A DNA stretch of 64,000 nucleotides from Amoebophrya sp. A120. Lineage: Eukaryota > Sar > Dinophyceae > Syndiniales > Amoebophryaceae. Shown here one piece after another: positions 15,001 to 30,000 of the stretch. Each line of letters starts with the position of its first letter. Position 1 is the stretch's first letter. A program made the position numbers and the translations under genes. The DNA is taken from contig CAJINV010000003.1 in NCBI GenBank assembly GCA_905178155.1, positions 1,253,560-1,317,559 of the forward strand. Reading direction: 5' to 3'. Under the pieces are notes generated by a model. That model was not told the DNA's origin and did not search any database. It saw nothing but the letters and a program-made list of their open reading frames with translations.

Positions 15001-18000
15001 TACTGAAGGACGAGCCCAGGCGGGCGAAGGACCGGCAGGAAAACGCGCTCCCGAACTGCACGGTGTCCAAGATCGAGGAGCAGGACCCGGTCCGCAACAT
15101 CGAGAAGACGCTGATCGCGGACCCGCAGCGCGCAAAGTTCCGGAGCGACAGGGCCGACCCCAGTTCCGCCTGGTCCAGCAGCGACATGCTGCTGCCCAGC
15201 CGCCAGAGCCCGTACACGGAAATACTCGACCCGATCCGCGCGAAGGCACGCGAGGATAAGGTGCTACCGAGCATGCAGAAATCAAGCACGGACACCTGGG
15301 AGCCCGCGAAGTGGGTAGCCAGCACGCTGAAGTTGCTCCCGAGCCGGATGAAGCTGCGGATCGACTGAGTGGAGCCGAGAAGGCTGGTGTCGAGTACACT
15401 CAAAGTACTTCCCAGCGCCGACCGGCTGAAGATGGAGAACATCGAACCGAACCGTGAGAAGGCGCGGATCGAGATCGTGGACCCGAAGAACCCGGTGTTC
15501 AACGCACTCAAACAGCTGCCGCTGGTGAACTTGGAGAAGATGCTGTACCCGCTGCCCAACCGCGCGAACCCGCGGATGCTGACAACCGAGCCGAAGAAGG
15601 CTTGATCCAGCATGGACACGCAGGAGCCCTGTCGCAACCGGCTGAACACGGACACGGTGCTGCCGAACCGCGCATACGACCGGAGGGAAAGGCTCGAGCC
15701 GAAGTTGGTGAAGTCCAGCGCGGACACGCTGGACCCGAAGGCCGTGCGCGAGTAGATGCTCATCATGGATCCCAGCCGCGTGTACGACCGGAGCGAGAGC
15801 GTGGAGCCGAGCGCCACGGTGTCCAGACACGACAAAGCGGAGCCGAGTTTGCACATGCCGTAGATGCTCATCGTGCTTCCCGACCGCGCGAACGAACGGA
15901 TGGAGATCGTGCTGCCGAGCTGCAGGTAGTCCAGCACGCTGGTGCCGAATCGACCGACACGCGTCTTGCTGAAGATGCTGACGGTGCTGCCAAAGCGGGC
16001 GTAGGTGCGAATGGACATGGAAGAGCCGATGAGGCCCTTATCCAAAAAGGATAAATTCGACCCCAATCTCACCTTGCTGAACACACTCAACGAGCTGCCC
16101 AACCGACCGAACGAGCGGACGGAGTAGCAGCTGCCGATCGCGGTGGTGTCGAGCACTGACAAGCAGGATCCGAGTCGCACCTGCGAGAAGAGCGAGAAGC
16201 AGGAGCCGAACCGAGCCACGTTGCGCAGCGACATGGCGGAACCGAGTTCGGTTGTATCCAGGGTGGACAAACAACTCCCCAAAGTCACCTTCGAGAAGAT
16301 CGAGAACCCGCTTCCGGCGCGCGCGAAGCCGCGCAGGGACAGTGTGCTGCCAAACGCGACGGTGTTCAAAACACTCATCTGCGACCCGCACCGTAGTTGG
16401 GAAAACACCGACATGCTGGAACCAAACCGTGCGTAGTGCCGCAGGGACATGGAGGATCCGAAGTCGACGATGTCAAGCACGGACAGCGTGCTGCCGAACC
16501 GACTGATGCCGTAGACGGAGATCGCACTGCCGACGCGCGCAAACGAGCGCAGACTCACCATGCTGCCGAACGTGACGAAGTCCAGCACCGACAACGCGCT
16601 GCCGAACCGGGCCACGCCAAACAGGGACATGCTGGACCCGAGCCGGGCGAAGCTGCGGGTGGACATCGAGCTGCCGAGCACGAGCATGTCCAGAATCGAC
16701 GCGCAGCTCGCCATGTATCCGATGCCAAACACGGAGACAGAACTCCCCAGCCGGGAGAAGGACCGCAAGGTGAGCGCAGATCCCACCGTGATGAAGTCCA
16801 ACACGGACAGCGTCGACCCGAGGTGGGCGAACCCGTAGATGCTGTGTGCGCTCCCCATGCGCGAGAAGCTGCGCACGCTCATCGTGGACCCCATTTGCAA
16901 AACGTCGAGCACAGACATTCCGGACCCGAGTAGCTTCATCCCGTATATGGATAAAGAGCTGCCAAACCTTGCGAACGACCGGAAGGACAAAGCGCTGCCG
17001 ACGGAAACTTGATCCAAAATCGACAGACAGGAACCCATGCGCAGGCTGTGCAACACGGAGATGCTGGAGCCGAACCGCACAAAGTTGCGCAGCGACATCG
17101 TGGATCCGAAGTTGGCGAAGTCCAGGAACGACGCGGAACTGCCCAAGCGGACGATGCCGAACACGCTGATGCTGCTGCCGAACCGCGCCATGGAGCGCAG
17201 CGAGTAACTGCTGCCGAGCGTGAGGAAATCCAGGATGCTCACCCCGCTGCCGAACCGCGCGAGGCCGTACGTGCTGAGCGCACTGCCGAACCGCGAGAAG
17301 GACCGAGTGGACAGCGAGCTTCCCATCATAAAGAAATCCAGCGCGGAGAGGGACGATCCGAGGTTCGAAACGCCGAACACGCTGACGGTGGAACCGAACC
17401 GGGTGAACCCGCGCATCGACAGTGTGGATCCGAAGTGCACGTAATCCAAGACGGAAAGCGCCGAGCCGATTCTCGCCATACCGTACACGGACAGCGTGCT
17501 GCCCAGCTTCAACAGACTCCGGACGGACACGGTGCTGCCGAGTTCGAAGAAGTCCAGGATGCTCACCGTCGTCTGCGACCGCATCCAGTTGTAAATGGAC
17601 AGGGTGGAACCAATCTTCATGCACGCGCGGCAGCTCAGGCTGGAACCCATGTTGAGCACGTCCAGAATGGACATGCTGGACCCGAACCGGGTGAGGCCGA
17701 ACACCGACAGGCTGGAGCCCAGGCGGCTGTACGACCGCAAGGAGAGTGAGCTCCCCAGTGCGTTGTGCTGCAGCACGGACAGCGTGCTGCCCGCGCGGTA
17801 CGTGCCGAAGATGCTGATCGCGGACCCCAGGCGCGTGAAGCTGCGGATGCTGAAGCTGGATCCGAGCGTGACGAAGTCCAGCACGCTAATTGCGCTTCCG
17901 AGCCGGGAGATGCCGAACACGGACACCGAGCTTCCGAACCGCACGAAGGAACGAACGCTCAACGCGGATCCGCAGTACACGCTATCCAACACGGACAGTT

Positions 18001-21000
18001 GACTCCCCAAAATCTGCCTCGAGAAGACGGAGAAGCTGGAGCCGAACCGCGCCACGTTGCGCAGCGAGAACATGCTGCCCATGCAGGTTTGCTGCATCAA
18101 CGAGATGCTGCTGCCGCACCGCAAATGCGAAAACACGGACATCGCACTGCCCATGCGCACAAAGCTGCGCAGCGACAACGCACTACCGAGCAGACTCATG
18201 TCGCAAATCGACATGGCGGACCCGAGTTTCGTGATGCCGAAGACGGACAAAGAAGACCCGAGTCGCGCGAAGGACCGGATCGACAGCCCGCTCGCGACGC
18301 GCGCGTTCCCCAGATAGACTTCATCCCGCGCGTCCACGCGTCCGAAGACGGAGATCGTGCTGCCCAGGCGCGCCATGTGACGCAGACTCACGGCGGAACC
18401 GACGGCGACGGCATCAAGGACAGAGAGTTGGCTGCCCAACCGCACCAGTCCGTACACGGACCAGGCCGAGCCGGCGCGGCCGAAGCTGCGGCAACTCAGC
18501 GAGCTCCCGAGCAAGGCCGCGTCGAGCACCGAGAGGCAGCTGCCGGCGAGCTGGCGACTGAAGACGCTGCAGTTGCTTCCCGCTCGGAAGTAGGACCGCA
18601 GGGAGAGGGAGGAGCCGCAGTACAGCATGTCCAGGACGGACATCACGCTGCCGAACCTGGTTGTTCCCAACACGCTAATCGTAGATCCTAAACGTAGACA
18701 CCCCCGCAAGGAGATGGTCGACGCCAAGCTGGTGCTGTCCAAAATGGACAGGGTGGATCCGAACCTCGTCGAGCTGAAAATCGACACAGTCGAGCCCAAT
18801 CTGGTGTGGTGTCGCAGACTGATGCTGGAACCTAGTTCCACAAACTTCAGCACCGACACGTTGCTGCCGCACCGGAGTTGCCCGAACAACGACGCGGAGC
18901 TACCGAGCCGGATGTGACTGCGCAAGGATAAAGAACTTCCCAGAAGCAGGAAGCTCAACACCGAGCAGCGCTCGCCCGTGCGCAAGTCGCCGAACACGGA
19001 CAAAGCGGAACCAAGGCGGGTGTAGGACCGGACGGATAAGGTCGATCCGAGGTCAACCTGCCCGATGATGCTGCAGCCGTCCGACATGCGGACCTGTCCG
19101 TGCGCGGATAATGTGCTTCCCAAGCGCAGGTACGACCGGAGAGACACGGAACTTCCGAAGTTCGCGAAGTCCAGAGTGGACAGGCACTGGCCGAGACGAG
19201 TCTGCTCGGTGATCGACAGTGCCGAGCTGAGCTTCAGGAAGTTCCTTAACGAGACACTGGATCCCAGTTGCAAAAAGTCCAGCACGGAAAGGTGCGCGCC
19301 GAGCCGCGTCTTGTCGATCACGGACACCGTGCTGCCGAACCGCATGTACTGGCGGAGGGACAGACTCGAGCCCAGGCACGTGTGGTCCAGCACCGACAAC
19401 ACGGATCCCAATCTCAGCCGGGAGAACACCGACACCGCACTTCCGGCGCGCAGGTACTGGCGGACGGATAAAGCGCTTCCGAAATGGACGAAGCTGAGCA
19501 CCGACAAGTTCTGACAGATGTCGACGCTGTACGCAACCGACAACGCGCTTCCCACGCGGAGGAATTGACGCAGGGAGAGTGACGATCCCAGCGTGAGGAA
19601 GTCGGACACACTCATGGTCGCGGACAGTCTCGCGCAGCTGATCACGGAAATGGCACTTCCCACCCGGAGGTAGTTGCGCAGCGACAACGAGCTTCCGAGG
19701 TCCGTGAAGTCCAAAACCGACGCTCTCGCGGAGAAGCGCGCGATGTTGCCCTGCATGGACAGCGAGCTTCCCAGGCGCGTGTAGTGACGGAGACTCAGCG
19801 CGGACCCTAATGTTACGCTGTCCAGCACCGAGAGCTGGCTGCCCAACCGGCAGATGCCGAACATGGACACCGAGCTGCCGAACCGGGCGAAGCTGCGCAA
19901 CGAGATCGAGCTGCCCGCCGTGAAGTAGTCCAGAACAGAGAGCGAACTGCCCAAGCGGCTGCAGCCGAACAAGGAGAACGAACTGCCGACGCGCGAGTAG
20001 TTGCGGCAGGACATGGAACTCCCGAACTGGATGTAGTCCAGCACCGACATGCAGGATCCCAGCCGGCTCATCCCGAACACGGAGACCGAGCTGCCGAGTC
20101 TCGCGAAGCCGCGCACCGAGATCGAGCTCCCGAGCCAAACGGCATCCAGCACGGAAATCTGCGAGGCCATGCGCGACAGCCCGAACACGGATAGCGAGCT
20201 ACCCAGGCGGCAGAAGTTCCGCATGGACAAAGCGCTGCCGAGGTGCATGCAGTCCAGCACGGAAACCGCACTGCCGAGCTGCATCACGCCGTACAGCGAC
20301 ATGGCCGACCCGAAGCGGATGAAGGATCGCACACTGATCGCCGAACCGAGGGACAGGAAATCCAGAATGGACATCCTGGAGCCGATCTGCACCGTGCCGT
20401 AGACCGAGAAGCTCGAGCCTAGTCGGGTGAACGTGCGGCAGGAGAGACTGCTGCTCATCCTGGCGCTGTCGAGGCACGATAACACCGACCCCAACCGGCA
20501 CATTCCGTACAGCGAAACGGCCGACCCGAACCGGGCAAACCCGCGCAGCGAGATTGTGCTCCCCAAATGGAAGCAGTCCAGCACGGAGATGCGGCTGCCG
20601 AAGCGGGTCATGCCGTACACGGACATGGAGCTGCCGAACCGCGCGAAGGAGCGCAGCGACATCCCGGAGCCGAAGAAGACGCTGTCGAGGATGGACAACG
20701 AACTTCCCAGCCGGCTCATTCCATAAAGACTCAGGCCGCTCCCGAACCGCGAGTACGCGCGGCACGACATCGCGCTGCCCACCAAAACGAAGTCCAAGAC
20801 GGAGAGAGAGGACCCCAGCCGCGCCAGACCGAAGACGCTCAAGCAGCTCCCGAGCCGGGCGAACCCGCGGAGGGATAAAGTGGATCCCATCGAGATGGCG
20901 TCCAGCACCGACATCGAACTGCCGAGTCTGGACAACCCGAACACGCTGCAGCTGCTGCCGAACCGCGTGTAGGACCGCATGGACAGGCAGCTGCCGAGCT

Positions 21001-24000
21001 CGAACACGTCCAGGACGGAGCAGCACGACCCGCACTGCACGTTGCGGAACACGGAGATGGCCGAGCCGAACCGCACGTAATTGCGCAGCGAGAAGGAGCT
21101 ACCGAACTGCGCAAAATCGAGCAGGGACAGACTGGAGCCGGCCTGCAGCTTGCTGAACACGCTCATCGCGGAGCCCATGCGGCTGAAGTTTCGTAACGAC
21201 AGCGAGCTTCCGACGTGGATGTTGTCCAGGAGCGAGAGCTGCGAACCGAGTTTCAGCATCCCGTACACACTGCACGAACTGCCGAACCGGCTGTAGCTGC
21301 GAAGCGACAGCATCGAGCCGAGTTGCAGGTGGTCTAACACAGAGGTCTCCCGTCCCATGTTGAAGCGCCCGAAGACGGAGAGCCGGGAGCCGACGCGCAG
21401 CACAGCGCGCGTGGACAGACTGGAGCCGATCTGCAGGTGGTCCATCACGGAAAGTCGCGAGCCCATCCGGACCGCGGACACGACAGACAAGGAGCTTCCC
21501 ACCCGCAAGTAGCTGCGCAGGGACAGCGAGCTCCCCAGCGTGGTGTAGTCGAGAATGGAGACCAGCGAGCCAACGCGGAGCTGCGACATCACAGAGACCG
21601 CGGAGCCAAACCTGATCACGTGACGGACGCTGATGGTGCTACCCAAATACAGGAAGTCCAGGCAACTCAGAGACGAACCGAACCTCGTCATGCCGTAAAC
21701 GGAGGCGGTGCTGCCCAACCGGCAGTAGGACCGGACGCTAAGCGCGGAACCGAGGTACACTGCATCCAGAATGGACGCCGAGCTCCCCAAGCGCGCATAG
21801 CTCATCACCGACAGGCACGAGCCGAGGCGCGCATAGTGGCGCAGCGACAGGCAGCTTCCGAGGAACGTGCTGTCCAGAACCGAGAGGCACGAGCCGAGTT
21901 TCGCAATGCCGTACACACTGACGGACGATCCGAGACGCGTGAAGGACCGCACACTCTGACTGGAACCCAGCTGGAGGAAATCCAACTGCGATAACGTGGA
22001 TCCCAGCTTTACGGAGCGGAACACAGAGTAGGACGAACCCAGCCGCAAGTACTGCCGCAGGGATAAACTGCTGCCCTGGTTGACGAAGTCCAACAGGGAC
22101 AGCGTCGACCCCATCCGCACCCACTGCACCACCGACAAATTGCTGCCGAGGCGCGAGTAGTGTCGCAACGACAACGCGCTGCCAAAGTTCGTGAAGTCCA
22201 GCACGGACAAGCACGATCCCGCGCGGAGGTAGCTGATGACGGAGAAGTTGGAGCCCAGCTTCAAAAAGTGTCGGACCGACAGGCTGGAGCCAAACGTGAC
22301 TGAATCCAAAACGCTGCACTGGGACCCCAACCGAGAGAGTCCGTACACGGAAGCGGAAGACCCGAACCTCATGAAACTCCTGACACTCATCGCGGAGCCC
22401 AGCTGCAACATATCCAGCACGGAGCAGCAACTGCCCAGCGTCTGTTTGGAGAACACGCTGAACGCGCTGCCGAACCGCATGTAGTTCCGCAAGGATAATG
22501 TAGTTCCCAGGTGCGTGTGGTCGCAGACGGACAAGTTGCTGCCGTAGGTCATCTTCGACATGATGGACAACGCAGAGCCGAACCGGATGTAGTTCCTCAA
22601 AGAGATGGAGCTACCGAGCAGCAACTGGTCCAGGATGCTCACCCGACTGCCGAACCGCACCGGCGCGTACACCGACATGGCCGAGCCGACGCGGAAGTAG
22701 TTGCGAATCGACAGGGAGGAGCCCAGCTGCACGAAGTCTAGTAGAGACAAGGTGCTGCCGGACGTGATTTTGGAGAACACCGAAACGTTACTCCCGAATC
22801 TCACCACGTGTCGCACGGACAAGCAACTGCCCAGATTCACGAAGTCCAGCGCGGACACCGTGGACCCGCACCGGGACCAGCTGAACACGGACAGAGTCGA
22901 GCCCACGCGGATGTAGTGCCGCATGGAGAGACTGCTCCCGAAGGTGACGAAATCCAACGCGGACAGCGTGCTGCCGATGAAGGTTCGGCCGAACACGGAC
23001 AGACTGCTGCCGGCCCGCATGTACTGGCGGAGGGAAACGCTGCTGCCCAACTGCAAATAGTCCAGGATGGACAAATTGCTCCCCAGCCGAACCCGGTCGA
23101 ACACGCTCACCGTGCTGCCGAACCGCAGGTAGCTGCGGAGAGACAAAGTGCTGCCGAGATGCAGGCAGTCGAGCACGCTGGCGGATGTCCCCAGCCGCGT
23201 CCAGCTGATCACGGAGATGTTGCTGCCCAGCCGGATGTAAGACCGGAGTGAGAGCGACGACCCGCAGTGCACCGCGTCTAACGTGGACAGCGTGCTGCCC
23301 ATGCGCATCCAGTCGAACACGCTGACGGAGGACCCGAACCGGGACATGTGGCGGAAGCTGACCGTGGACCCGAAGTTGACGTAGTCGAGCACCGACAAGG
23401 CGCTGCCGATCCGCACCAGCCCGAACACGGAGAGACTGCTGCCCATCCGCGCAAAGCTGCGCGTGGAGACGCAGCTGCCCAGCTGTAAATAGTCCAGGAT
23501 GGACACCGTGGAGCCCTGGCGGACCCGCCCGATCACGGATAAATTCGACCCGACCCGCAGGTACTGGCGGATCGACAGCGACGTGCCGAGGCTGGTGAAG
23601 TCCAGGATCGAGACGGACGAGCCGAACCGCACCTGGTCCATCACGGACAGAGTCGACCCGAGGCGGCACATCGCACGCAGGCTCATGGTGGACCCGAGCG
23701 AGCAGATGTCCAAGATCGAGATGTTAGAACCAAACCGCATCATGCCGTACACGCTGCAACTACTGCCGAACCGCATGAACTTCCGCAAAGACAGCGCGGA
23801 CCCGAGGTAGCAGGCGTCCAGCGTGCTCAGGGTGGAGCCGAGCGTGATTTTGGAGATCACGGATAAAGAAGAACCCAGCCGGATGTAGGACCGGAGTGAC
23901 AAACTCGTGCCGATGTTGATCACGTCCAAAAGTGACAAATTGCTCCCGAGCTGCACGCAGCCATAGACGGACAGCGTGGAGCCGAACCGGGCGTAGCTCC

Positions 24001-27000
24001 GGACGGAGAGCGCGCTCCCGAGGAAGGTGTTGTCGAGCACGGACAAGGCCGTTCCCAGCCGCATCATGCCGAACACGGACAGGGTGGAGCCGAACCGCAC
24101 CGCGTTGCGCACGGATAAGCTGCTGCCGAGTTGTAAAAAGTCTAAAACCGACAGCGTGTGGCCCATACGCACCTTCTCGATCACGGACAGCGAGGAGCCG
24201 ATCCGCAAGTAATTCCGAATCGACAGCGAGCTGCCGAGTTGCAGGTACTCGAGGACCGACGCGCTGGCGCCATAGTCGACCTTCGCCAGGACGGTCAAGC
24301 TGGATCCGAGCCGCGTGAAGCTGCGGACGGACAGACAGCTGCCCAAGTGGATGGTGTCGAGTAGGGATAAAGTCGATCCAAGCGTCAGGCAGCCGTACAC
24401 GCTTAGCCCGCTGCCGAGCCGCGTCATGGTGCGCACGGAGATGGAGGATCCTAGGGAGAAGTAGTCGAGTAAAGACAAGTTGCTGCCCATCTGCGTCGTG
24501 CCGTACACCGAGAAACTACTCCCCAACCTTGTGTAGTACCGGCAGGACAACGTGCTGCCCAGCTGGCACATGTCTAGCAGGGAGAGATTCGATCCCAACC
24601 TGGTCATGCCGAACACCGAGAGCGAACTGCCGACGCGCAAAAAGTAACGCATGGACAGGGACGATCCCAGCTGCAAGGTGTCTAACAAGCTCAAGTTTGA
24701 GCCCAACCTTGTCATGCCGAACACCGACACGGACGACCCTAACCGGCTGTAGCTGCGGACGGACAGTGAGCTTCCGAGCTGGCACAGGTCCAGAATGGAC
24801 ATGAACGAGCCGAGTTGCGTCATTCCGAACACCGACAGCGAACTGCCCATGCGTGCGAAGCCGCGGACAGAGATCGTGGAGCCGAGGTGCAAAATGTCCA
24901 GCACCGAGCAGTTCGAACCCAGTCTGCACATGCCAAACAGCGACAAGCTGGAGCCCAGCCTGGCAAACGAGCGCACACTGAAACTGCTACCAATCTGGAT
25001 GGTGTCCAGTACGGAGAGCGCGGAGCCGAGTCGGCAGCAGCCAAAAACGGACAACGAACTCCCGAGTCTGCAGTAGCTGCGCACCGACATGGCAGAGCCG
25101 AACATCGCGAAGTCCAGACAACTCATCCCGCTGCCGAACCGGGTCATGCCGTACACCGACAGGGTAGAGCCGACGCGCGCCCAGCTGCGGACCGACACCG
25201 AGGAGCCGAGGTGGAGTAAATCCAGGATGCTGATGCTGCTCCCGACGCGGCTGATCCCGAACACGGAGAGACTGCTGCCCAACCGCAGGTAAGAGCGGAC
25301 GGATAAGTTGGATCCGAGGTGCACGAAGTCGAGGATCGACATGCAACTCCCGAACTGCGCAATCCCGTACACGGACACCGAGCTGCCCATGCGGCAGAAG
25401 GTGCGCACGGACAGGCAACTACCGAGCTGCAGATAGTCGATGACGGACAGATTTGAGGCCAGGTGCGTGATGCCGAACACGGACAGCGACGATCCCAGTC
25501 GCATGTAGCTCCGGAGCGACAGCGAGCTGCCGATGTGCAGGCAGTCCAGCACGCTGAGCCTGCTGGAAAGACGGCACATGCCGTACACGGACAGGGACGA
25601 ACCCAACCGCGCGACCTTGCGGAGCGACACGCTGGAGCCCAGCTGCAAAAAGTCCAGCAAACTCATGTGCGACCCCAGCCTGAGGCAGCCGTACATCGAC
25701 AGCGAGCTTCCGAGCCGCAGGTACGACCGCATGCTGACGCACGAGCCGAGCTGCAGTGTGTCGATCAGGGAACAGCAGCTGGAAAGCCGCGTCATGCCGT
25801 ACACGCTCAACGAGCTCCCCAGTCGGCAGTGGTTACGGACCGAAAGGGAACTGCCGACTAACAGGTAGTCCAAGACGCTCATGTTGCTACCGAATCTCGA
25901 CATGCCGTAAACAGACAAACTCGAACCTAGCCGCGCGAACATGCGCACCGAGATGTTCGACCCGATCTCGCAGCAATCGAGCACCGACAAGTTGGACCCC
26001 AACCGCACCATGCCGAACACGCTCAGCGACGAGCCCAGGCGGGCGAAGCTTCGGACCGAGAAGGCCGAGGCCATCTGCATGGAGTCGAGGATGCTCAAAC
26101 AGCTCCCCAACCGCGCCATCCCGTACACGCTGACGGAGCTTCCGAGGCGCGCGTAGGTGCGGACGGACAGGGAACTGGACAGCGAGATCGCGTCCAGCAG
26201 CGACAAGGCAGAGCCGAGCCGGAACTGGCCGTACACCGACAAGGAGGACCCGAGTCGCGCGTAGCAGCGCAGAGACATGCACGACCCGAGTTGGATGCTG
26301 TCCAGCACACTCAAATTCGAGCCCAACTTGCACAGGCCGAAAACGGACAGCGAACTGCCTAAGCGGGTGTAGCTGCGGAGGGACATCGAGCTGCCCAGGT
26401 TAACGAAATCCAGGGTCGAGAGAGAACTGCCCATCCGGCACATGCCGAACACGGATAACGAGCTTCCCAGCCGCAAGAAGTTCCGCAGCGACAACGAGCT
26501 GCCCAGCGTCAGGAAATCCAGCAACGACGCGTTACTGCTGCATCGGGTCATGCCGTACACCGACAGGGTGGACCCCAGTCGCAGAAACGAGCGCAGCGAA
26601 ATTCCGCTCCCGAAGTGCGCGAAATCCAACAGCGAGATCGCGGAGCCGCAGCGACTCATGCCGTACACCGACAGGGCGCTTCCGAGCCTCCCCATGCTGC
26701 GCAGACTGATGGTCGACCCGAGGTGGAGGAAATCCAAAATCGACAAGTTGCTGCCCACGCGGCAGATGCCGAACACGGACAGACTGGAGCCCATCCGGCA
26801 GAAGTTCCGGCACGACATCGCGCTGCCGATGTGGCACATGTCGATCAAAGACATGGAACTGCCAAACCGCACCATGCCGTACACACTCAAACTCGATCCG
26901 AGCCTCGTGTACGATCTCGTCGACATGCAACTGCCGATTTGCAAATAGTCCAAAACCGACATGGAGGAACTCAAGTGCGTCACGCCGAAGACGGATAGCG

Positions 27001-30000
27001 TTGAGCCGAGCCGGAGGAAGTTCCGCAGACTCAAACTGGACCCGAACTGGATGAAATCCAGCACGGACAAGTTGCTTCCCAATCTGGTCATCCCGAACAG
27101 GGAAAGCGAACTCCCCATCCTGGCAAACGACCGGAGCGACAGACTGCTGCCGAGCGTGATGCGGTCCAGGATCGAGAGGCAGGACCCAAACCTGGACATG
27201 CCGAATACGGACAAGCTGGACCCTAACCGGGCGAAGCCGCGCACCGACAGCCCCGATCCGATGTGGCAGGAGTCGAGGATGGACATGCTAGAACCCAGGC
27301 GGCACACCCCGTACAGCGAGAAGGAGGACCCAAGGCGCGAGAACATCCTTAACGAGAGACAGCTGCCCACGTTGATGAAGTCCAGGATAGAGTTGCTGCT
27401 CCCAAGTTTGCAGAACCCGTACACCGAGCACCCACTCCCCGTGCGGTAGAAGTTACGCAGCGACATCGAGGACCCGAGCACGAAGAAGTCCAGCGCGGAC
27501 AGACTGGATCCGATCTTCGTGGCGCCGAACACGGAAATGGAACTTCCGAGCCGGGAGAAGGAACGAATACTGCAGCCGGACCCGAGCATGATGTAATCCA
27601 GCACCGACAACGCGGAGCCTAACCGCGCCAGCCCGTAGACGGACAGACCGTTGCCAATCCGCGAATACATACGGACGGACAGGGAAGAAGTGAAGAACCC
27701 GTAGTCGAGCACGGACACCATGCTGCCCAGCAGCGCCATGCCGAAGAAGGACACGTTGGACCCGCAGCGGCTGAAGGACCGGAAGGACAGGGACGAGCCG
27801 ACCTGCACGAAGTCCAACACGGACAGGGACGACCCCAGGCGGTGGCAGCCGTACACCGAGATTTTACTGCCGAACCGCGAGTAGGACCTGGTGGAGAAAC
27901 TGGACCCGAGGAAGCTGCTGTCGAGCAGCGAGAACTGGCTCCCCAATCTGACCGTACCATACACGGAGTAACTGCTGCCGAACCGCGCGAAGCTGCACAG
28001 ACTCAAGCTCGACCCGAGGGATGCGAAGTCCAGCAGCGAGTACTGCGACCCGCAGCGGATGGTTCCGTAGGCGGACAACGAACTTCCGACGCGGCAGAAC
28101 GACCGCACGGAAAAGGAACTCCCGCACAGAATGTAGTCCGCGACGGACAGACTGGTGCCGAGCTTCATCACACCATAGAGCGATAAACTGGACCCCATGC
28201 GGCAAAACGACCGGAGGGATAAACTGCTCCCAAAAGTCGACGAGTCCAACACGGAAACGCAGCTGCCTAACCGCGAGATGCCGTACACGGAGTAGCTAGA
28301 CCCCAGCCGCATGAAGGAGCGGACGGACAGGCAAGAACCAATCTGCAGGCAGTCGAGGACAGATAGGCCAGATCCGATCCGCGAGAGACCATAAGTCGAG
28401 ATCGACGAGCCCAATCTTGCGAACGACCGCAGAGAAAGAGAGCTTGCCATGTGCACGAAGTCGAGCGCTGATAAGGAACTTCCGATGCGCGCGAACCCGT
28501 ACATGGAAATACTTGATCCCACCCGCATGAAGCCGCGGAAACTGCAGCTGGACCCGAAGTTGATGAAATCCAGCACGGACAACTGCGAGCCTAACCGGCA
28601 CATGCCGTAGATGGACGCGGAACTTCCCATGCGGCCAAAGCCGCGCATGGACAGGCAGGAGCCCATGCTGACGTAGTCCAGAATCGACACGCTGCTCCCG
28701 AGCTTCGCGATCCCGAACACGGAAATCGAACTCCCGAGGCGCATCATCGTCCGCAGGGAGAACGAAGACCCGAGCGTGACGCGGTCCAGTAGGGAAAGAG
28801 ACGATCCGAACCGGACCAGGCCGTACACGGACACGCTGCTGCCACAACGGGAAAACGAACGCATGGACAACGCGGAACCGAAGTTGGCGTAGTTCAAAAT
28901 CGACAGTTGCGAACCGATGCGGGTCATCCCGTACACGGAGCACCCAGAGCCCAACCGCGAGCACATGCGCATCGAAATCGAACTCCCGAAGTGCGCGAAG
29001 TCGAGCAGCGAGAAGCTGGAGCCGAGCAGGACGGCGCCGAACACACTGTAACTGCTGCCGAACCGGGATAAAGACCGCAAAGACAGCGATGAGCCGATCA
29101 TCGCGAAGTCCAGGATACTCATCGAGGACCCCACCCGCGCGACCCCGTACAAACTGCAGAAGCTGCCCAGGCGCAAAAACGACCTGAGCGAACAAGTCGA
29201 CCCGAAGGAGCCGGCGTCGAGAATCGACATGGAGGACGCGAGTCTGGTGATTCCGTAGATGGAGAGACTGCTCCCCAGCCGTAAAACGTTTCTCACCGAC
29301 AGCACACTGCCTAAATGCACGTAGTCGAGCAGACTGATGTTGGACCCCATGCTCGCGATCCCGTAAAGCGAAATTGCACTGCCGAGCTTGAGGAAGCTGC
29401 GCAGCGAGATCGTGGATCCCAAATGGAACGTGTCCATGATGGACACGCTGCTTCCGAGCAGGGCGAAACCGTAGGTACTGCAGGTCGACCCGAGTCGGAT
29501 GAAGGACCGGAGACTTAGCGTAGAACCGACCGACATCGCGTCGAGCAGGGATAAAGAGGACCCGAGCCTGGTCAACCCGAACACGGACACGCTGCTACCG
29601 AACCGCATCACCGACCGGAGGGACAGCGTCGAACCCAGCGAGATCGCGTCCAAGACGGAGAAACTGGATCCTAGCCTGGTCATCCCGAACACGGACAAAG
29701 AACTACCCAGCCGGATAAACGAGCGGACGGAGATGCTGGACCCGAAGCTGGCCATGTCCAGGATGGACAGCGTGCTGGTAAACGTCGTGAGCCCGTAGAT
29801 CGACAGCGTGCTGCCGAGCCGGAAGAACCTGCGCGTGGAGAACGCCGAACCGAGGGACACGTAGTCGAGGATGGAGAGACTCGATCCCAAGTTGCAGATC
29901 CCCATCACGGACAGACTGGACCCTAATCGAGAAAACGAGCGGACGGACATGTTACTGCCCACCAGCGCGAAATCCAGAATCGACAGCGAACTCCCGCACC

